A stretch of DNA of 64,000 nucleotides, from the NCBI GenBank assembly GCA_021787735.1, contig JAJYLL010000002.1:1-64000 (forward strand), given 5' to 3'. Position numbers and translations under genes: made by a program. The notes below the pieces were generated by a model. It saw nothing but the letters and a program-made list of their open reading frames with translations. It did not search any database and was not told the origin of the DNA. Below are positions 6,908-15,091 of the stretch, piece by piece. The DNA is from Acidobacteriota bacterium. GTDB lineage: Bacteria > Acidobacteriota > Terriglobia > UBA7540. The first letter of the stretch is position 1, and each line of letters begins with the position of its first letter.

Positions 6908-9652
6908 TCAATGCTCGGGCCGGAAGCGCCAGATGTGAGCTCCGAGGGGATCAGCGGTCGCCAGGATACTGCCGTCGCTCGCCCAAGCAGCACAAAAGAT
7001 ATCACCAGAGTAGTTCAGCGGAAGTCGAGTCAATTTGCCGGTGGCAAGGTAGAGGACCCCGAGCCCCCAAAACCAAGAATCACTTGGTGCTATGTTCACG
7101 AGCAGCTTGCCTTCCTTATTGATGGCGTTCGGGCCTAATGGGACCGGGCTTACGGCAAAATCACTTTTCACATGAATAGGCTGCAAGATGCCGTCAGGAA
7201 GGAGGACCCGTTCGAGGCGCACGTGTTCCTCTTCGTTCAGATTTACAACCAGGGAGCGTCCGTCTGGAGCAACGGCCACGCCGTCGCCGGCGCATATCTG
7301 GCGAGGGGTCCCTCCCTGGCTGGGAACGACCCAGACATTCCCTGCAGCCACGTAATAGATTTCTTGACCGTCAGGGGATGCTGCAACTGCAGCGATCTGC
7401 ATCCCTTCCGTCGCTTTGAATCGATGGAGTATGTCTCCGTTTCTCACCGAGGCAACAGCGAGCGCCTGCGCCGGCCCGCTCCCTGCCATGAGCGCAACTT
7501 CATCGTTCCCAACGCGAGCTATCGGCGGTGCCGACTCCTCAGCGGTCTGAAGTAAAGAGACAAAATTCCCACCTGGCTTGCCCAGCAACAGGCGGGGTCG
7601 GCCTGACAAAAAAGTGGGGAGGAGAAATTTCCCGTCAGAAAACTCAACGGGTGCCACGGGCCCATTAGCCAAAAGGTAGGATTCCACGTTTGCCAGCACC
7701 ACCGGCGTTCCTCCGGATGCCGGGAATCTCAGTACCTCCAGTGGGCGGCTGACCTGATCGACATAGAGGTTCCCGTCGGGCGCAACATCCAGCGCCCAGG
7801 GTGCCGAAGTCAGTGTCAGCAGGGTCCGGAAGGAATTTTGACCCGAAATGGGGATCTCAACAATTCGATGCAGATTACCGGAGGGAAGGTCAATCAGTAC
7901 AGACCGGCCACCCGGTGCCACTGCCAGCGGGAATAACTGAGCCGACTGCGTGATCGGCAAATCTGGCGCCAGCCGCCGCGTTTTGCCGGTAGCGATATCC
8001 AGCAGATAAAGGTGAGGGGAATTTTGAGGCTTTCCCTTGGCGGTTCCGAAAAACACGGCACCTTTTCCATCTGGGAGAACCCGTATGGCTGCGGAAGGAT
8101 TGAGATTCACCCAGGCTTCCATAGGCTGAAGGCTCCCAGTACCGGGCCAATAATGAAAAATCTCATAATTACGGTTGGGATCTACCCGCACAACCAGCAT
8201 AGAGCCATCGGGCAAGAGCTCGGGGCTAGCCGCGTTGCTCAAGACCAGCCTTTGTTCGCCGCCGAGGCTTGAAACCGAGTAGATCCCGACAGGTTGAGGA
8301 TTGACCCGGTCAAAATAGATCGTAGAGCCGTCTTGCGACCAACAGAGACTTGCAACCGGGCCATGAGTCCGGTCCTGAGTCAGCACCGTCCAGTTACCGG
8401 ACCTGGGATCCATCACGGCAACCTGTGTCTGGTTGTCAACCATGGCCTCAAAAGCAATCAAATGTCCGTCCGGGGAGACTCGCGGCCAGAAAGCAATCGC
8501 TGGCCCGGGCAATAGCTCTCCCGACCAGGCAGACGGGGAAGCAACACTCCGAGTTCCGAGCCACCATCCTGACAAAGCCGCCACGCAAATCAAGATTCCA
8601 GCGATGATCCAAGGCAGGGCGCGGCGTAGCGGCGACACCCTCACCCGGTCCCGCTCCTCGGGACCACCCTCTCCCGGCGGGAGAGGGCTTGGGAGTATGG
8701 TGGAACCGCTGAGCGTTTCTTCAATCGTAATGCGTGCCTCGCCGATGGCTTGCAGGCGCTGCTTCGGGTCCTTGATCAGGCAGCGGCGGACGAGACGTTG
8801 AATCGACGGCGGGGTTGTGTCCGGTATCGCTGACCAATCCGGTTCGGTCTTGATCACGGACGCAAGAACTTCGGAAATTGTTTGGCCCTCGAATGGCTTC
8901 CGCCCCGAAAGCATCTCGTAAAGCACGCAGCCGAATGCCCAGATGTCTGTCCGGCGGTCCACTCGCTGGCCCTTGGCCTGCTCCGGGCTCATGTACGCCG
9001 CCGTGCCCAGAATCACTCCCGCCTGCGTCGCCATCGCGCTCAGCGTGGGCGAGTTCGCCATGTCCATCGTGGCCGTGGAATCGTGTGGGTCCAGAACCTT
9101 GGCAAGACCGAAATCCAGCACCTTTACCGTACCCTCCGGAGTGATATTCACATTCGCCGGCTTCAGGTCGCGATGAATCACGCCGCGTTCGTGCGCGTAT
9201 TCCAAAGCTTCGGCAATCTGTTTGGCGATGGGCAGGGCCTCGTCTGTGGCCATAAGCGAACGTCGTTCGCCTGTTGCAGTGCCGGTGTCCTCACCGGCGG
9301 CCTTCCTCTCTGGAAAACCGCCCGGCGGTCGGGACACCGCCGCTACAGAAATCCGTTCCCCCAGCGTCTGGCCTTCCACCAATTCCATCACCAGCGCCCG
9401 GACGTCTTTTGAATCTTCAAGGCCATAGATCGCAGCAATGTTGGGATGGTTGAGAGACGCGAGCACCTGCGCTTCACGCTCGAAACGCGCCATGCGCTGA
9501 GCATCGCGGGCCATCGTCTCAGGAAGGATTTTCAGAGCGACGTCCCTCTGGAGTTTGGTGTCGCGAGCACGGTACACCTCACCCATGCCCCCCGTACCAA
9601 GCGGCGACATGATCTCGTAAGCCCCGAGTCGCGTCCCCTGTTGAAGTGCCAT
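6908..9652 (-). CDS. Membrane Ser/Thr protein kinase with propeller, carrying in-frame palindromic inserts
   Basis: 914 residues. The kinase domain has its Gly-rich loop at 19-25, Lys41, HRDLKPAN at 160-167 and DFG at 180-182; a transmembrane helix lies at about 348-365, followed by a propeller-like C-terminal region. Two stretches are unlike normal family members. Residues 103-132, between the hinge (MELVEGQTLGERI) and the helix that leads to HRD, form a Pro/Gly/charged insert encoded by a palindromic DNA element. Residues about 320-339, in the linker ahead of the membrane helix, are encoded by a second pair of DNA hairpins. Both inserts keep the frame and the catalytic residues remain, so I infer a working kinase. 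The ATG lies only 11 bases behind a perfect TATAAT. It is the first gene of the kinase operon. Confidence 0.92.
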   Translation of the reverse strand: MALQQGTRLGAYEIMSPLGTGGMGEVYRARDTKLQRDVALKILPETMARDAQRMARFEREAQVLASLNHPNIAAIYGLEDSKDVRALVMELVEGQTLGERISVAAVSRPPGGFPERKAAGEDTGTATGERRSLMATDEALPIAKQIAEALEYAHERGVIHRDLKPANVNITPEGTVKVLDFGLAKVLDPHDSTATMDMANSPTLSAMATQAGVILGTAAYMSPEQAKGQRVDRRTDIWAFGCVLYEMLSGRKPFEGQTISEVLASVIKTEPDWSAIPDTTPPSIQRLVRRCLIKDPKQRLQAIGEARITIEETLSGSTILPSPLPPGEGGPEERDRVRVSPLRRALPWIIAGILICVAALSGWWLGTRSVASPSAWSGELLPGPAIAFWPRVSPDGHLIAFEAMVDNQTQVAVMDPRSGNWTVLTQDRTHGPVASLCWSQDGSTIYFDRVNPQPVGIYSVSSLGGEQRLVLSNAASPELLPDGSMLVVRVDPNRNYEIFHYWPGTGSLQPMEAWVNLNPSAAIRVLPDGKGAVFFGTAKGKPQNSPHLYLLDIATGKTRRLAPDLPITQSAQLFPLAVAPGGRSVLIDLPSGNLHRIVEIPISGQNSFRTLLTLTSAPWALDVAPDGNLYVDQVSRPLEVLRFPASGGTPVVLANVESYLLANGPVAPVEFSDGKFLLPTFLSGRPRLLLGKPGGNFVSLLQTAEESAPPIARVGNDEVALMAGSGPAQALAVASVRNGDILHRFKATEGMQIAAVAASPDGQEIYYVAAGNVWVVPSQGGTPRQICAGDGVAVAPDGRSLVVNLNEEEHVRLERVLLPDGILQPIHVKSDFAVSPVPLGPNAINKEGKLLVNIAPSDSWFWGLGVLYLATGKLTRLPLNYSGDIFCAAWASDGSILATADPLGAHIWRFRPEH
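8636..8693. repeat. Double-hairpin dispersed repeat inside the kinase gene (linker)
   Basis: Two adjacent perfect hairpins: GGTCCCG (8647-8653) with CGGGACC (8659-8665), and CCCTCTCCC (8667-8675) with GGGAGAGGG (8679-8687) around a 3-base loop. The layout resembles the CTCTCCC..GGGAGAG dispersed palindromes common between genes in many bacteria. Here it is translated in frame as the Pro/Gly/Glu-rich stretch before the transmembrane helix. Confidence 0.7.
9256..9347. repeat. Palindromic element inserted in the kinase catalytic domain
   Basis: Imperfect inverted repeat with arms of about 35 bases. One arm ends GGTCGGGACACCGCCGCTAC (up to 9346) and the other begins GTTGCAGTGCCGGTGTCCTC (9273). 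It is flanked by the perfect palindrome GCGAACG-T-CGTTCGC (9256-9270). It encodes residues 103-132 of the kinase in frame. A similar GTAGCG..CGCTAC element lies between genes at 59670-59716. Confidence 0.7.
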
Positions 9653-9663
9653 AACTTGCAGGC

Positions 9664-9691
9664 ATTATACACTGCAAGGCCGCGGGGCTAA
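9664..9691 (-). promoter_or_regulatory. Predicted near-leaderless promoter of the kinase operon
   Basis: On the minus strand a perfect -10 box TATAAT (9664-9669) is preceded, after 16 bases, by a weak -35 TTAGCC (9686-9691). The kinase ATG begins 11 bases after the -10, which leaves almost no 5' leader and no ribosome binding site. Confidence 0.5.
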
Positions 9692-10111
9692 GAGGCTTTT
9701 CCGCTCCGGGTGAGAGCCACAAACTGCCGGTGACTTACGAAGCTTTCGGTCAGTTGACGGTAAGTCGGCAAACCGGTTTGGTGACGAGAATCCCGGAGGC
9801 GATTATGCAGAAAAGGGCAGGCCCTGGAAAGCGCTAACTGTGGAAGATTCAGCGGGCCCCGTTTCCAAACCTCTTTCTCAGATCATGAATGTCATATGAA
9901 AGTCACAGAAAAAGAGATAGAGGCTCAATCCAAAGGTGGAGGGCTACGTTCCCGCAAGGTGGCAGCTGCGTATCTGAGAGCTTCATCGACGTCGGCTTTT
10001 AGTGGTCCCCGTTTTCGAGCAGACGTAGTGTTTCAATGGCAGGGGGATGCACGAGTCGGCGTGTGGACCGTGGGGACTTTTGTGGGGACCTTGCACGGAA
10101 TCCTGCGGTAC

Positions 10112-10190
10112 GCAAGTCCAGTTCCATTTTTGATAAAAGTTCAGCAAGCCATTTATAATCAACTTAATCCATTAATGGAACTAGACTTGC
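10112..10190. repeat. Inverted repeat with 16-base arms
   Basis: GCAAGTCCAGTTCCAT at 10112-10127 and ATGGAACTAGACTTGC at 10175-10190 are inverted copies differing at one position, around an AT-rich 47-base spacer. It lies 15 bases from the tRNA fragment and may mark an old integration junction. Confidence 0.7.
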
Positions 10191-10204
10191 TCGTGATGGG
10201 GTCG

Positions 10205-10248
10205 GTTGCGCCCAAGGCAAGCGCGCTACCGGACTGCGCCACGCCCCG
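10205..10248 (-). tRNA. tRNA-Pro(UGG) fragment, 5' half only
   Basis: The minus strand reads as the first 44 bases of a tRNA: acceptor CGGGGCG, a D-arm with GCGC/GCGC stem and GG-containing loop, and an anticodon arm with loop CTTGGGC, giving anticodon TGG (proline). The anticodon stem has one mismatch at its base pair 27-43. The variable loop, T-arm and 3' acceptor strand are missing from the following 100 bases, so it cannot make a functional tRNA. Confidence 0.6.
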
Positions 10249-10618
10249 ACAGGTGTTTGGAAAGCAGCACGAACCCATGTTATCCCATACGGCCCGTGCT
10301 TTACCGGCTGAAATCCTATTCTGCCAAGCTTCGCCCTTTCGGTCCAGTTGATTCTCGGCATGCCGCACCGCCGCTAGCTTTTCCAAATGTGATTCGGCCA
10401 TGCGCGACGATTGATCGGTACCCGTACATTGGCAATTTCATGCAGGCCGCAACCTTGGTCTGAAATCCACTCAGCCACCGGTAAGTCTGCTCGCAATCTC
10501 AAGGCTCTTGCCTGTGCGGGACATCACCTTCAACGACAAGCTGCTCTCAAGCCGCGCAAGTTTGACTTCGCCTCTGTCGCCAGAATAAGATAGGGCCAGA
10601 AAGTGGCGGCCTGAGGCA

Positions 10619-12256
10619 ATGGCAAAGAGAGTCAATCCGGACAAGCGGAACTCCGGCGCGCTGGAGGAGCGGCAGGCAAAGTTCACCACCCTCTCGGGCG
10701 TCCCGGTTGAGCCGCTTTACACGGAAGATGACCTCAAAGATTTCACCTATCAGCGCGACCTGGGCGATCCGGGCGAATTCCCATACACGCGCGGTATCCA
10801 CCGCACAATGTATCGCGGCAAGCTCTGGACGATGCGCCAGTTTTCCGGCTTTGGAAGTCCGGAAGACACTAACCAGCGCCTCCATTACCTGCTGAAGCAG
10901 GGACAAACAGGCCTCTCCATCGCTTTTGACTTGCCCACTCTGATGGGCTATGACTCCGACCACCCACTTGCGGAAGGGGAGGTCGGCAAGTGCGGCGTCG
11001 CCGTTTCATCGCTTGCAGACATGGAAACGCTGCTCGCCGGGTTGCCGCTTGAGCGTGTGACCACATCGATGACCATCAATTCCCCGGCGGCCATGATCTG
11101 GGCCATGTACCTGGTGTCAGCGGAAAAGAGCGGCGCCAACCGGAAGCACATTTCCGGTACTATCCAGAATGATATTCTGAAGGAATACATCGCGCAGAAA
11201 GAATACATCTTCCCTCCTGCGCCTTCGATGCGCCTCGTCGTGGATTCCATCACCTTCAGTGCCCGCGAGACGCCGCGCTGGAACCCGATCTCCATCAGTG
11301 GCTACCACATCCGGGAGGCCGGCTCCACGGCCGTGCAGGAACTGGCCTTTACACTGCGCGACGGAATTGAATACGTTGATTGGGTTCGGAAAGCAGGCCT
11401 CGACGTTGACGACTTTGCTCCCCGGCTCAGTTTCTTTTTCAATTCCCACAACGATCTTTTTGAGGAAATCGCCAAGTTCCGTGCGGCGCGCAAAATCTGG
11501 GCCACGGTGATGCGCAACCGTTATGCGGCAAAGAATCCCCGTTCCTGGATCTGCCGGTTCCACACGCAGACGGCCGGCTGCTCGCTGACTGCGCAGCAGC
11601 CTTACAACAACGTCGTGCGAACAGCCATCCAGGCGCTTGCGGGCGTGCTGGGCGGAACACAGTCGCTGCACACAAACTCGCTGGACGAGGCATGGGCTCT
11701 GCCTACCGAGCACGCCGTGACCATAGCCCTGCGCACTCAGCAGGTGATCGCCCATGAGAGCGGCGTGGCCAACATGGCTGATCCGCTGGGAGGTTCGTAC
11801 TTCCTCGAACGGCTCACGCTCGATACGGAACGCGCCTGCTACGAATACTTCGACAAGATCGATGGTCTAGGCGGCATGGTATCCGCCATCGAGAAGGGCT
11901 TCCCGCAAAAAGAGATTCACGAAGCCGCATACGCCTACCAGCGGGCCGTCGAAAACAGAGAAAAGATTATTGTGGGCGTTAATGATTTCGTTACCGAGGA
12001 AGAGCGTCCCGTTGATATCCTGGTAATCGACGAAGGCGTTGCGCGCCGCCAGCGTGAAAAACTGGCAGGGCTGAGGGAGAAACGCGATAACGCGCGTGTT
12101 CGGCAAACGCTTGAGGCCCTTGGTGCCGCTGCCGCAACAGACCAGAACCTGATGCCCTTTATACTGGAATCTGTGCGCACGTACGCGACGCTGGGAGAAA
12201 TGTGCGACGTACTCCGCAAAGTTTTTGGGACCTACGAAGAGCCGGCATTTCGATAA
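10619..12256 (+). CDS. B12-dependent acyl-CoA mutase large subunit, isobutyryl-CoA mutase-like
   Basis: 545-residue substrate-binding TIM-barrel subunit of a two-protein adenosylcobalamin mutase; the cobalamin-binding subunit follows after 16 bases. Family blocks are clear: TMRQFSGFG (71-79), [13 protein letters not shown] (95-107), [10 protein letters not shown] and [10 protein letters not shown]. By length and by the split arrangement it resembles IcmA/HcmA and archaeal-type MCM large subunits. Substrate-determining positions point away from methylmalonyl-CoA: the residue equal to Tyr89 of propionibacterial MCM is Phe75, and the residue equal to Arg207 is Gln193 (in [10 protein letters not shown]). 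Phe and Gln are the pair found in isobutyryl-CoA mutase. The position that is Asp in 2-hydroxyisobutyryl-CoA mutase is Ala102 here. Automatic annotation would say methylmalonyl-CoA mutase; I prefer a branched or straight C4/C5 acyl-CoA. Confidence 0.88.
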   Translation: MAKRVNPDKRNSGALEERQAKFTTLSGVPVEPLYTEDDLKDFTYQRDLGDPGEFPYTRGIHRTMYRGKLWTMRQFSGFGSPEDTNQRLHYLLKQGQTGLSIAFDLPTLMGYDSDHPLAEGEVGKCGVAVSSLADMETLLAGLPLERVTTSMTINSPAAMIWAMYLVSAEKSGANRKHISGTIQNDILKEYIAQKEYIFPPAPSMRLVVDSITFSARETPRWNPISISGYHIREAGSTAVQELAFTLRDGIEYVDWVRKAGLDVDDFAPRLSFFFNSHNDLFEEIAKFRAARKIWATVMRNRYAAKNPRSWICRFHTQTAGCSLTAQQPYNNVVRTAIQALAGVLGGTQSLHTNSLDEAWALPTEHAVTIALRTQQVIAHESGVANMADPLGGSYFLERLTLDTERACYEYFDKIDGLGGMVSAIEKGFPQKEIHEAAYAYQRAVENREKIIVGVNDFVTEEERPVDILVIDEGVARRQREKLAGLREKRDNARVRQTLEALGAAAATDQNLMPFILESVRTYATLGEMCDVLRKVFGTYEEPAFR

Positions 12257-12272
12257 ACAGGACTTCTGACTC

Positions 12273-12677
12273 ATGATCGATCGACGAATTCGCGTGGTTG
12301 TTGCCAAGCCGGGCCTGGACGGGCACGACCGGGGCGCCAAGATTGTGGCCCGCGCGCTGCGGGACGCCGGCATGGAAGTGATTTATACCGGGCTACGCCA
12401 GACGCCGGAACAGATTACAAACGCCGCCGTGCAGGAAGATGTGGACGTGGTCGGAATCTCCATCCTGTCCGGCGCGCACAACACGATTGTTCCCCGCATC
12501 TGCCAGTTTTTGCGCGACGCTGGAATGCAGGAAGTTCTTGTAATCGTAGGCGGCATCGTTCCTGATGAAGATATCCCTAAACTGAAAGAAGCAGGGGTCT
12601 CTGCTGTATTTCAGCCGGGCGCATCCACGCAGGAGATTGTGGATTTCATCCTGACCCACGTGAAGCAGACGGAATAG
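12273..12677 (+). CDS. Cobalamin-binding small subunit of acyl-CoA mutase
   Basis: 134-residue B12-binding domain protein. It has the DGHDRGAK motif (residues 16-23; Asp-x-His-x-x-Gly) whose His ligates cobalt from below, plus the SILSGAH and VGGIVP blocks that surround the nucleotide tail of cobalamin. Length and sequence match IcmB/HcmB and stand-alone MCM C-terminal domain proteins. It must pair with the large subunit encoded immediately upstream, with which it shares an operon. An AGGAC ribosome site lies ahead of the ATG. Confidence 0.93.
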   Translation: MIDRRIRVVVAKPGLDGHDRGAKIVARALRDAGMEVIYTGLRQTPEQITNAAVQEDVDVVGISILSGAHNTIVPRICQFLRDAGMQEVLVIVGGIVPDEDIPKLKEAGVSAVFQPGASTQEIVDFILTHVKQTE

Positions 12678-12743
12678 GCCAGATGGCGAGTAACGCTTTC
12701 TGAAAAGAGACAATGGGCTGGAAACTTTGAACGAAGGATTCTG

Positions 12744-13292
12744 ATGGCACACGAGTTTACGACCTCCTATCTGAAAGACTCGATTGAGATGTTCCGGTAT
12801 TACAAGCGGCTGGGGGAACGGGCAATGGCTCAGGTGCCGGATGAGGCCTTTGCCTCGACCCTTGATGCAGAGTCAAACTCGATCGCGACCATTGTTAAGC
12901 ACCTGGCAGGCAATATGCGCTCACGATGGTCGGATTTCCTCAACTCGGACGGAGAAAAACCGGACCGGAATCGTGATACGGAATTCGAGGCTCCGCCGGA
13001 AAATCGAGCCGAAGTCATGGACATGTGGGAAGCCGGATGGAAACATGTTTTTGATGCGCTAACCCCGCTGACCGACGGCGACATGGAGCGAACGGTAAGC
13101 ATTCGCACCGAGCCACATTCCGTGATGCAAGCCATCAACCGGCAAGTCGCCCATTATTCCTATCACGTCGGGCAGATCGTCTATCTGGCAAAACATTTTG
13201 CCGGCGACCGCTGGACCGCACTAACCGTTCCGCGCGGCAAGTCAGCGGACTTCACAGCAAGAGTGGCCAGGAGAGAGATTTCTCAGCGATAA
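12744..13292 (+). CDS. DinB-like / DUF1572 family protein
   Basis: 182-residue four-helix DinB-fold protein of the DUF1572 type. The likely metal-binding histidines are visible: His in IVKHLAGN near residue 50 and the pair in VAHYSYHVGQ near 133-138. Relatives include metal-dependent thiol-utilising enzymes, but this subfamily has no settled function. It lies in the acyl-CoA operon between the mutase and the carboxyltransferase on the same strand, behind an AAGGATT site. Whether it acts in that pathway is unknown; it may simply be a passenger. Confidence 0.8.
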   Translation: MAHEFTTSYLKDSIEMFRYYKRLGERAMAQVPDEAFASTLDAESNSIATIVKHLAGNMRSRWSDFLNSDGEKPDRNRDTEFEAPPENRAEVMDMWEAGWKHVFDALTPLTDGDMERTVSIRTEPHSVMQAINRQVAHYSYHVGQIVYLAKHFAGDRWTALTVPRGKSADFTARVARREISQR

Positions 13293-13372
13293 GCGGCAGG
13301 AAACGAGGCTCGCCAGTCATTCCTGCGCGGGGACCTCGCTGCAGCAAAGGTCAATCAAAGTTGCCAACCTCC

Positions 13373-15037
13373 ATGATTAAGAGCCAAATTGATACAGGTT
13401 CCGCTGGATTCGCTGAAAACACCCGTCTGATGAAAGACCTGGTGGGCGAGATCCTGAACCAGGAGGAGAGCATTCGCGAAGGCGGCGGCGCGAAGGCAAT
13501 CGAGGCCCAACACGAAAAGGGCCGTCTGACAGCCCGCGAACGCATCGCCCTCCTAGTCGATCCTGGCACCGAGTTTTTTGAACTGGGCATCTATGCCGCC
13601 TTTGAGATGTACGAAGAGTGGGGTGGTGCTCCAGCGGCGGGCGTTGTCACGGGGCTCGGCCGCGTCCACGGTCGCATCATAATGATTGTGGCCAACGATG
13701 CCACGGTAAAAGCCGGCGCGTTCTTCCCCATGACGGCCAAGAAAGTCTTGCGTGCGCAGCAGATCGCGATTGACAACCGCATCCCGACAATTTACCTGGT
13801 GGATTCAGCCGGCATTTTTCTGCCCTTGCAGGAAGACGTTTTCCCCGATACGGACGATTTTGGCCGCGTGTTCCGCCATAACGCAGTGATGAGCGCCATG
13901 GGAATCCCGCAGATCACGGCCATTATGGGCATGTGCGTGGCTGGCGGTGCCTACCTGCCCGTGATGTGCGACCACATTCTGATGACCGACGGCAGCGGGC
14001 TTTTCCTCGCCGGGCCAGCCCTGGTGCAGGCGGCTATCGGCCAAAAGACTTCCGCGGAAGACCTGGGAGGCGCAAAGATGCACGCACAGATCAGCGGCAC
14101 AGTCGATTTCCGCGAACCTGACGACGAAAGCTGCATCTCCAGAATTCGAGCTTTAGTTGATAAAATGGGGCGTAACCCATTGCTCGCATTTGATAAACAG
14201 CAAACCGTTGAGCCTGCGTACCCGACGAACGAAATCTATGGAGCTTTTGCCAGCGGGCCCACGGCACAGTACGACATGCGTGAAATTCTGGCGCGCGTTG
14301 TGGACGGCAGCAATTTTGAGGAATACCGCGCCGAGTACGGTCGCACACTCCTTTGCGGTTATGCACGAATTGGCGGATGGGCGGTCGGCATTGTGGCCAA
14401 CCAGAAAATTGCGGTCCAGACTGTGTCGCATGAGAGCGGAGAAAAACGGATCCATTTCGGAGGTGTGATCTATACGGAATCGGCGGAAAAAGCGGCGCGC
14501 TTTATCATGGACTGCAACCAGAACCGTGTTCCGCTGGTCTTCTTGCACGACGTCAACGGCTTCATGGTAGGCAAGGAAGCCGAATGGAGCGGCATCATCC
14601 GCGCCGGAGCCAAGATGGTGAATGCCGTCTCGAACAGCGTTGTCCCGAAGATCACCGTAATCTGTGGCGGAAGCTTTGGTGCGGGCCACTATGCCATGTG
14701 CGGCAAAGCGTACGACCCGCGGTTTATTTTTGCCTGGCCGTCAGCGCGCTACGCCGTAATGAGCGGAGATTCAGCGGCAAACACGCTGGTGGAAATTAAG
14801 ATCAAGCAACTGGAGCGCAGCGGAAAGAAGTTGAGCGCAAAGGAAAAACAGGAAATACAGCAATCGATCCGCGAAACTTACGAGCATCAGTCCGACCCGC
14901 GCTATGGGGCGGCACGACTATGGGTGGACGCCATCATCGATCCGGCAGAAACGCGGGCCGCGCTGATCTGGGCGCTTGAAGCAGCGGCAATGAATCCCGA
15001 GGTAAAAGAATTCAAGACCGGCGTGCTGCAAACTTAA
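13373..15037 (+). CDS. Acyl-CoA carboxylase carboxyltransferase subunit, methylcrotonyl-CoA type
   Basis: 554-residue biotin-dependent carboxyltransferase, two crotonase-like halves. The N-half carries GRLTARERI and AGGAYLPVMCD; the C-half carries GFMVGKEAEWSGIIRAGAKM and GGSFGAGHYAMCGKAYDPR, which resemble methylcrotonyl-CoA carboxylase beta more than propionyl-CoA carboxylase beta. It would transfer CO2 from carboxybiotin to 3-methylcrotonyl-CoA in leucine breakdown. HMG-CoA lyase and an enoyl-CoA hydratase directly downstream support this. The matching biotin carboxylase/BCCP subunit is not in the window. ATG 13373 is chosen over an in-frame TTG 12 bases earlier. Confidence 0.9.
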   Translation: MIKSQIDTGSAGFAENTRLMKDLVGEILNQEESIREGGGAKAIEAQHEKGRLTARERIALLVDPGTEFFELGIYAAFEMYEEWGGAPAAGVVTGLGRVHGRIIMIVANDATVKAGAFFPMTAKKVLRAQQIAIDNRIPTIYLVDSAGIFLPLQEDVFPDTDDFGRVFRHNAVMSAMGIPQITAIMGMCVAGGAYLPVMCDHILMTDGSGLFLAGPALVQAAIGQKTSAEDLGGAKMHAQISGTVDFREPDDESCISRIRALVDKMGRNPLLAFDKQQTVEPAYPTNEIYGAFASGPTAQYDMREILARVVDGSNFEEYRAEYGRTLLCGYARIGGWAVGIVANQKIAVQTVSHESGEKRIHFGGVIYTESAEKAARFIMDCNQNRVPLVFLHDVNGFMVGKEAEWSGIIRAGAKMVNAVSNSVVPKITVICGGSFGAGHYAMCGKAYDPRFIFAWPSARYAVMSGDSAANTLVEIKIKQLERSGKKLSAKEKQEIQQSIRETYEHQSDPRYGAARLWVDAIIDPAETRAALIWALEAAAMNPEVKEFKTGVLQT

Positions 15038-15091
15038 GAGGGGCCTCACGCAAAGCCGCTAAGGCGTAAAGAAAGCCAAGAGGAAGAGTGA
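15038..15091. repeat. Degenerate short tandem repeat upstream of HMG-CoA lyase
   Basis: The gap contains three imperfect 9-base units (CACGCAAAG, CCGCTAAGG, CGTAAAGAA at about 15047-15073), like the CGCAAAG-type dispersed repeats seen in many bacterial genomes. No function is apparent. Confidence 0.35.

Larger units (their letters stand above)
9653..10618. other. Long intergenic region with repeats and a tRNA fragment
   Basis: Almost 1 kb without a recognisable gene. It holds the kinase promoter, a GACTTAC/GTAAGTC inverted repeat (9732-9766), a perfect CAAACCGGTTTG palindrome (9769-9780), two GTGGGGAC direct repeats (10070-10077, 10082-10089), a 16-base inverted repeat (10112-10190) and a tRNA-Pro fragment (10205-10248). 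An open frame at 9896-10351 has no family resemblance and runs across the tRNA remnant, so I do not call it. Confidence 0.6.

Noticed and set aside
10199-10260. Functional tRNA-Pro gene
   Set aside because: No T-arm or 3' acceptor strand is present after the anticodon arm, so only a fragment is claimed.
9896-10351. 151-codon open frame on the plus strand
   Set aside because: It crosses the inverted repeat and the tRNA-Pro remnant and has no domain-like sequence or ribosome site.
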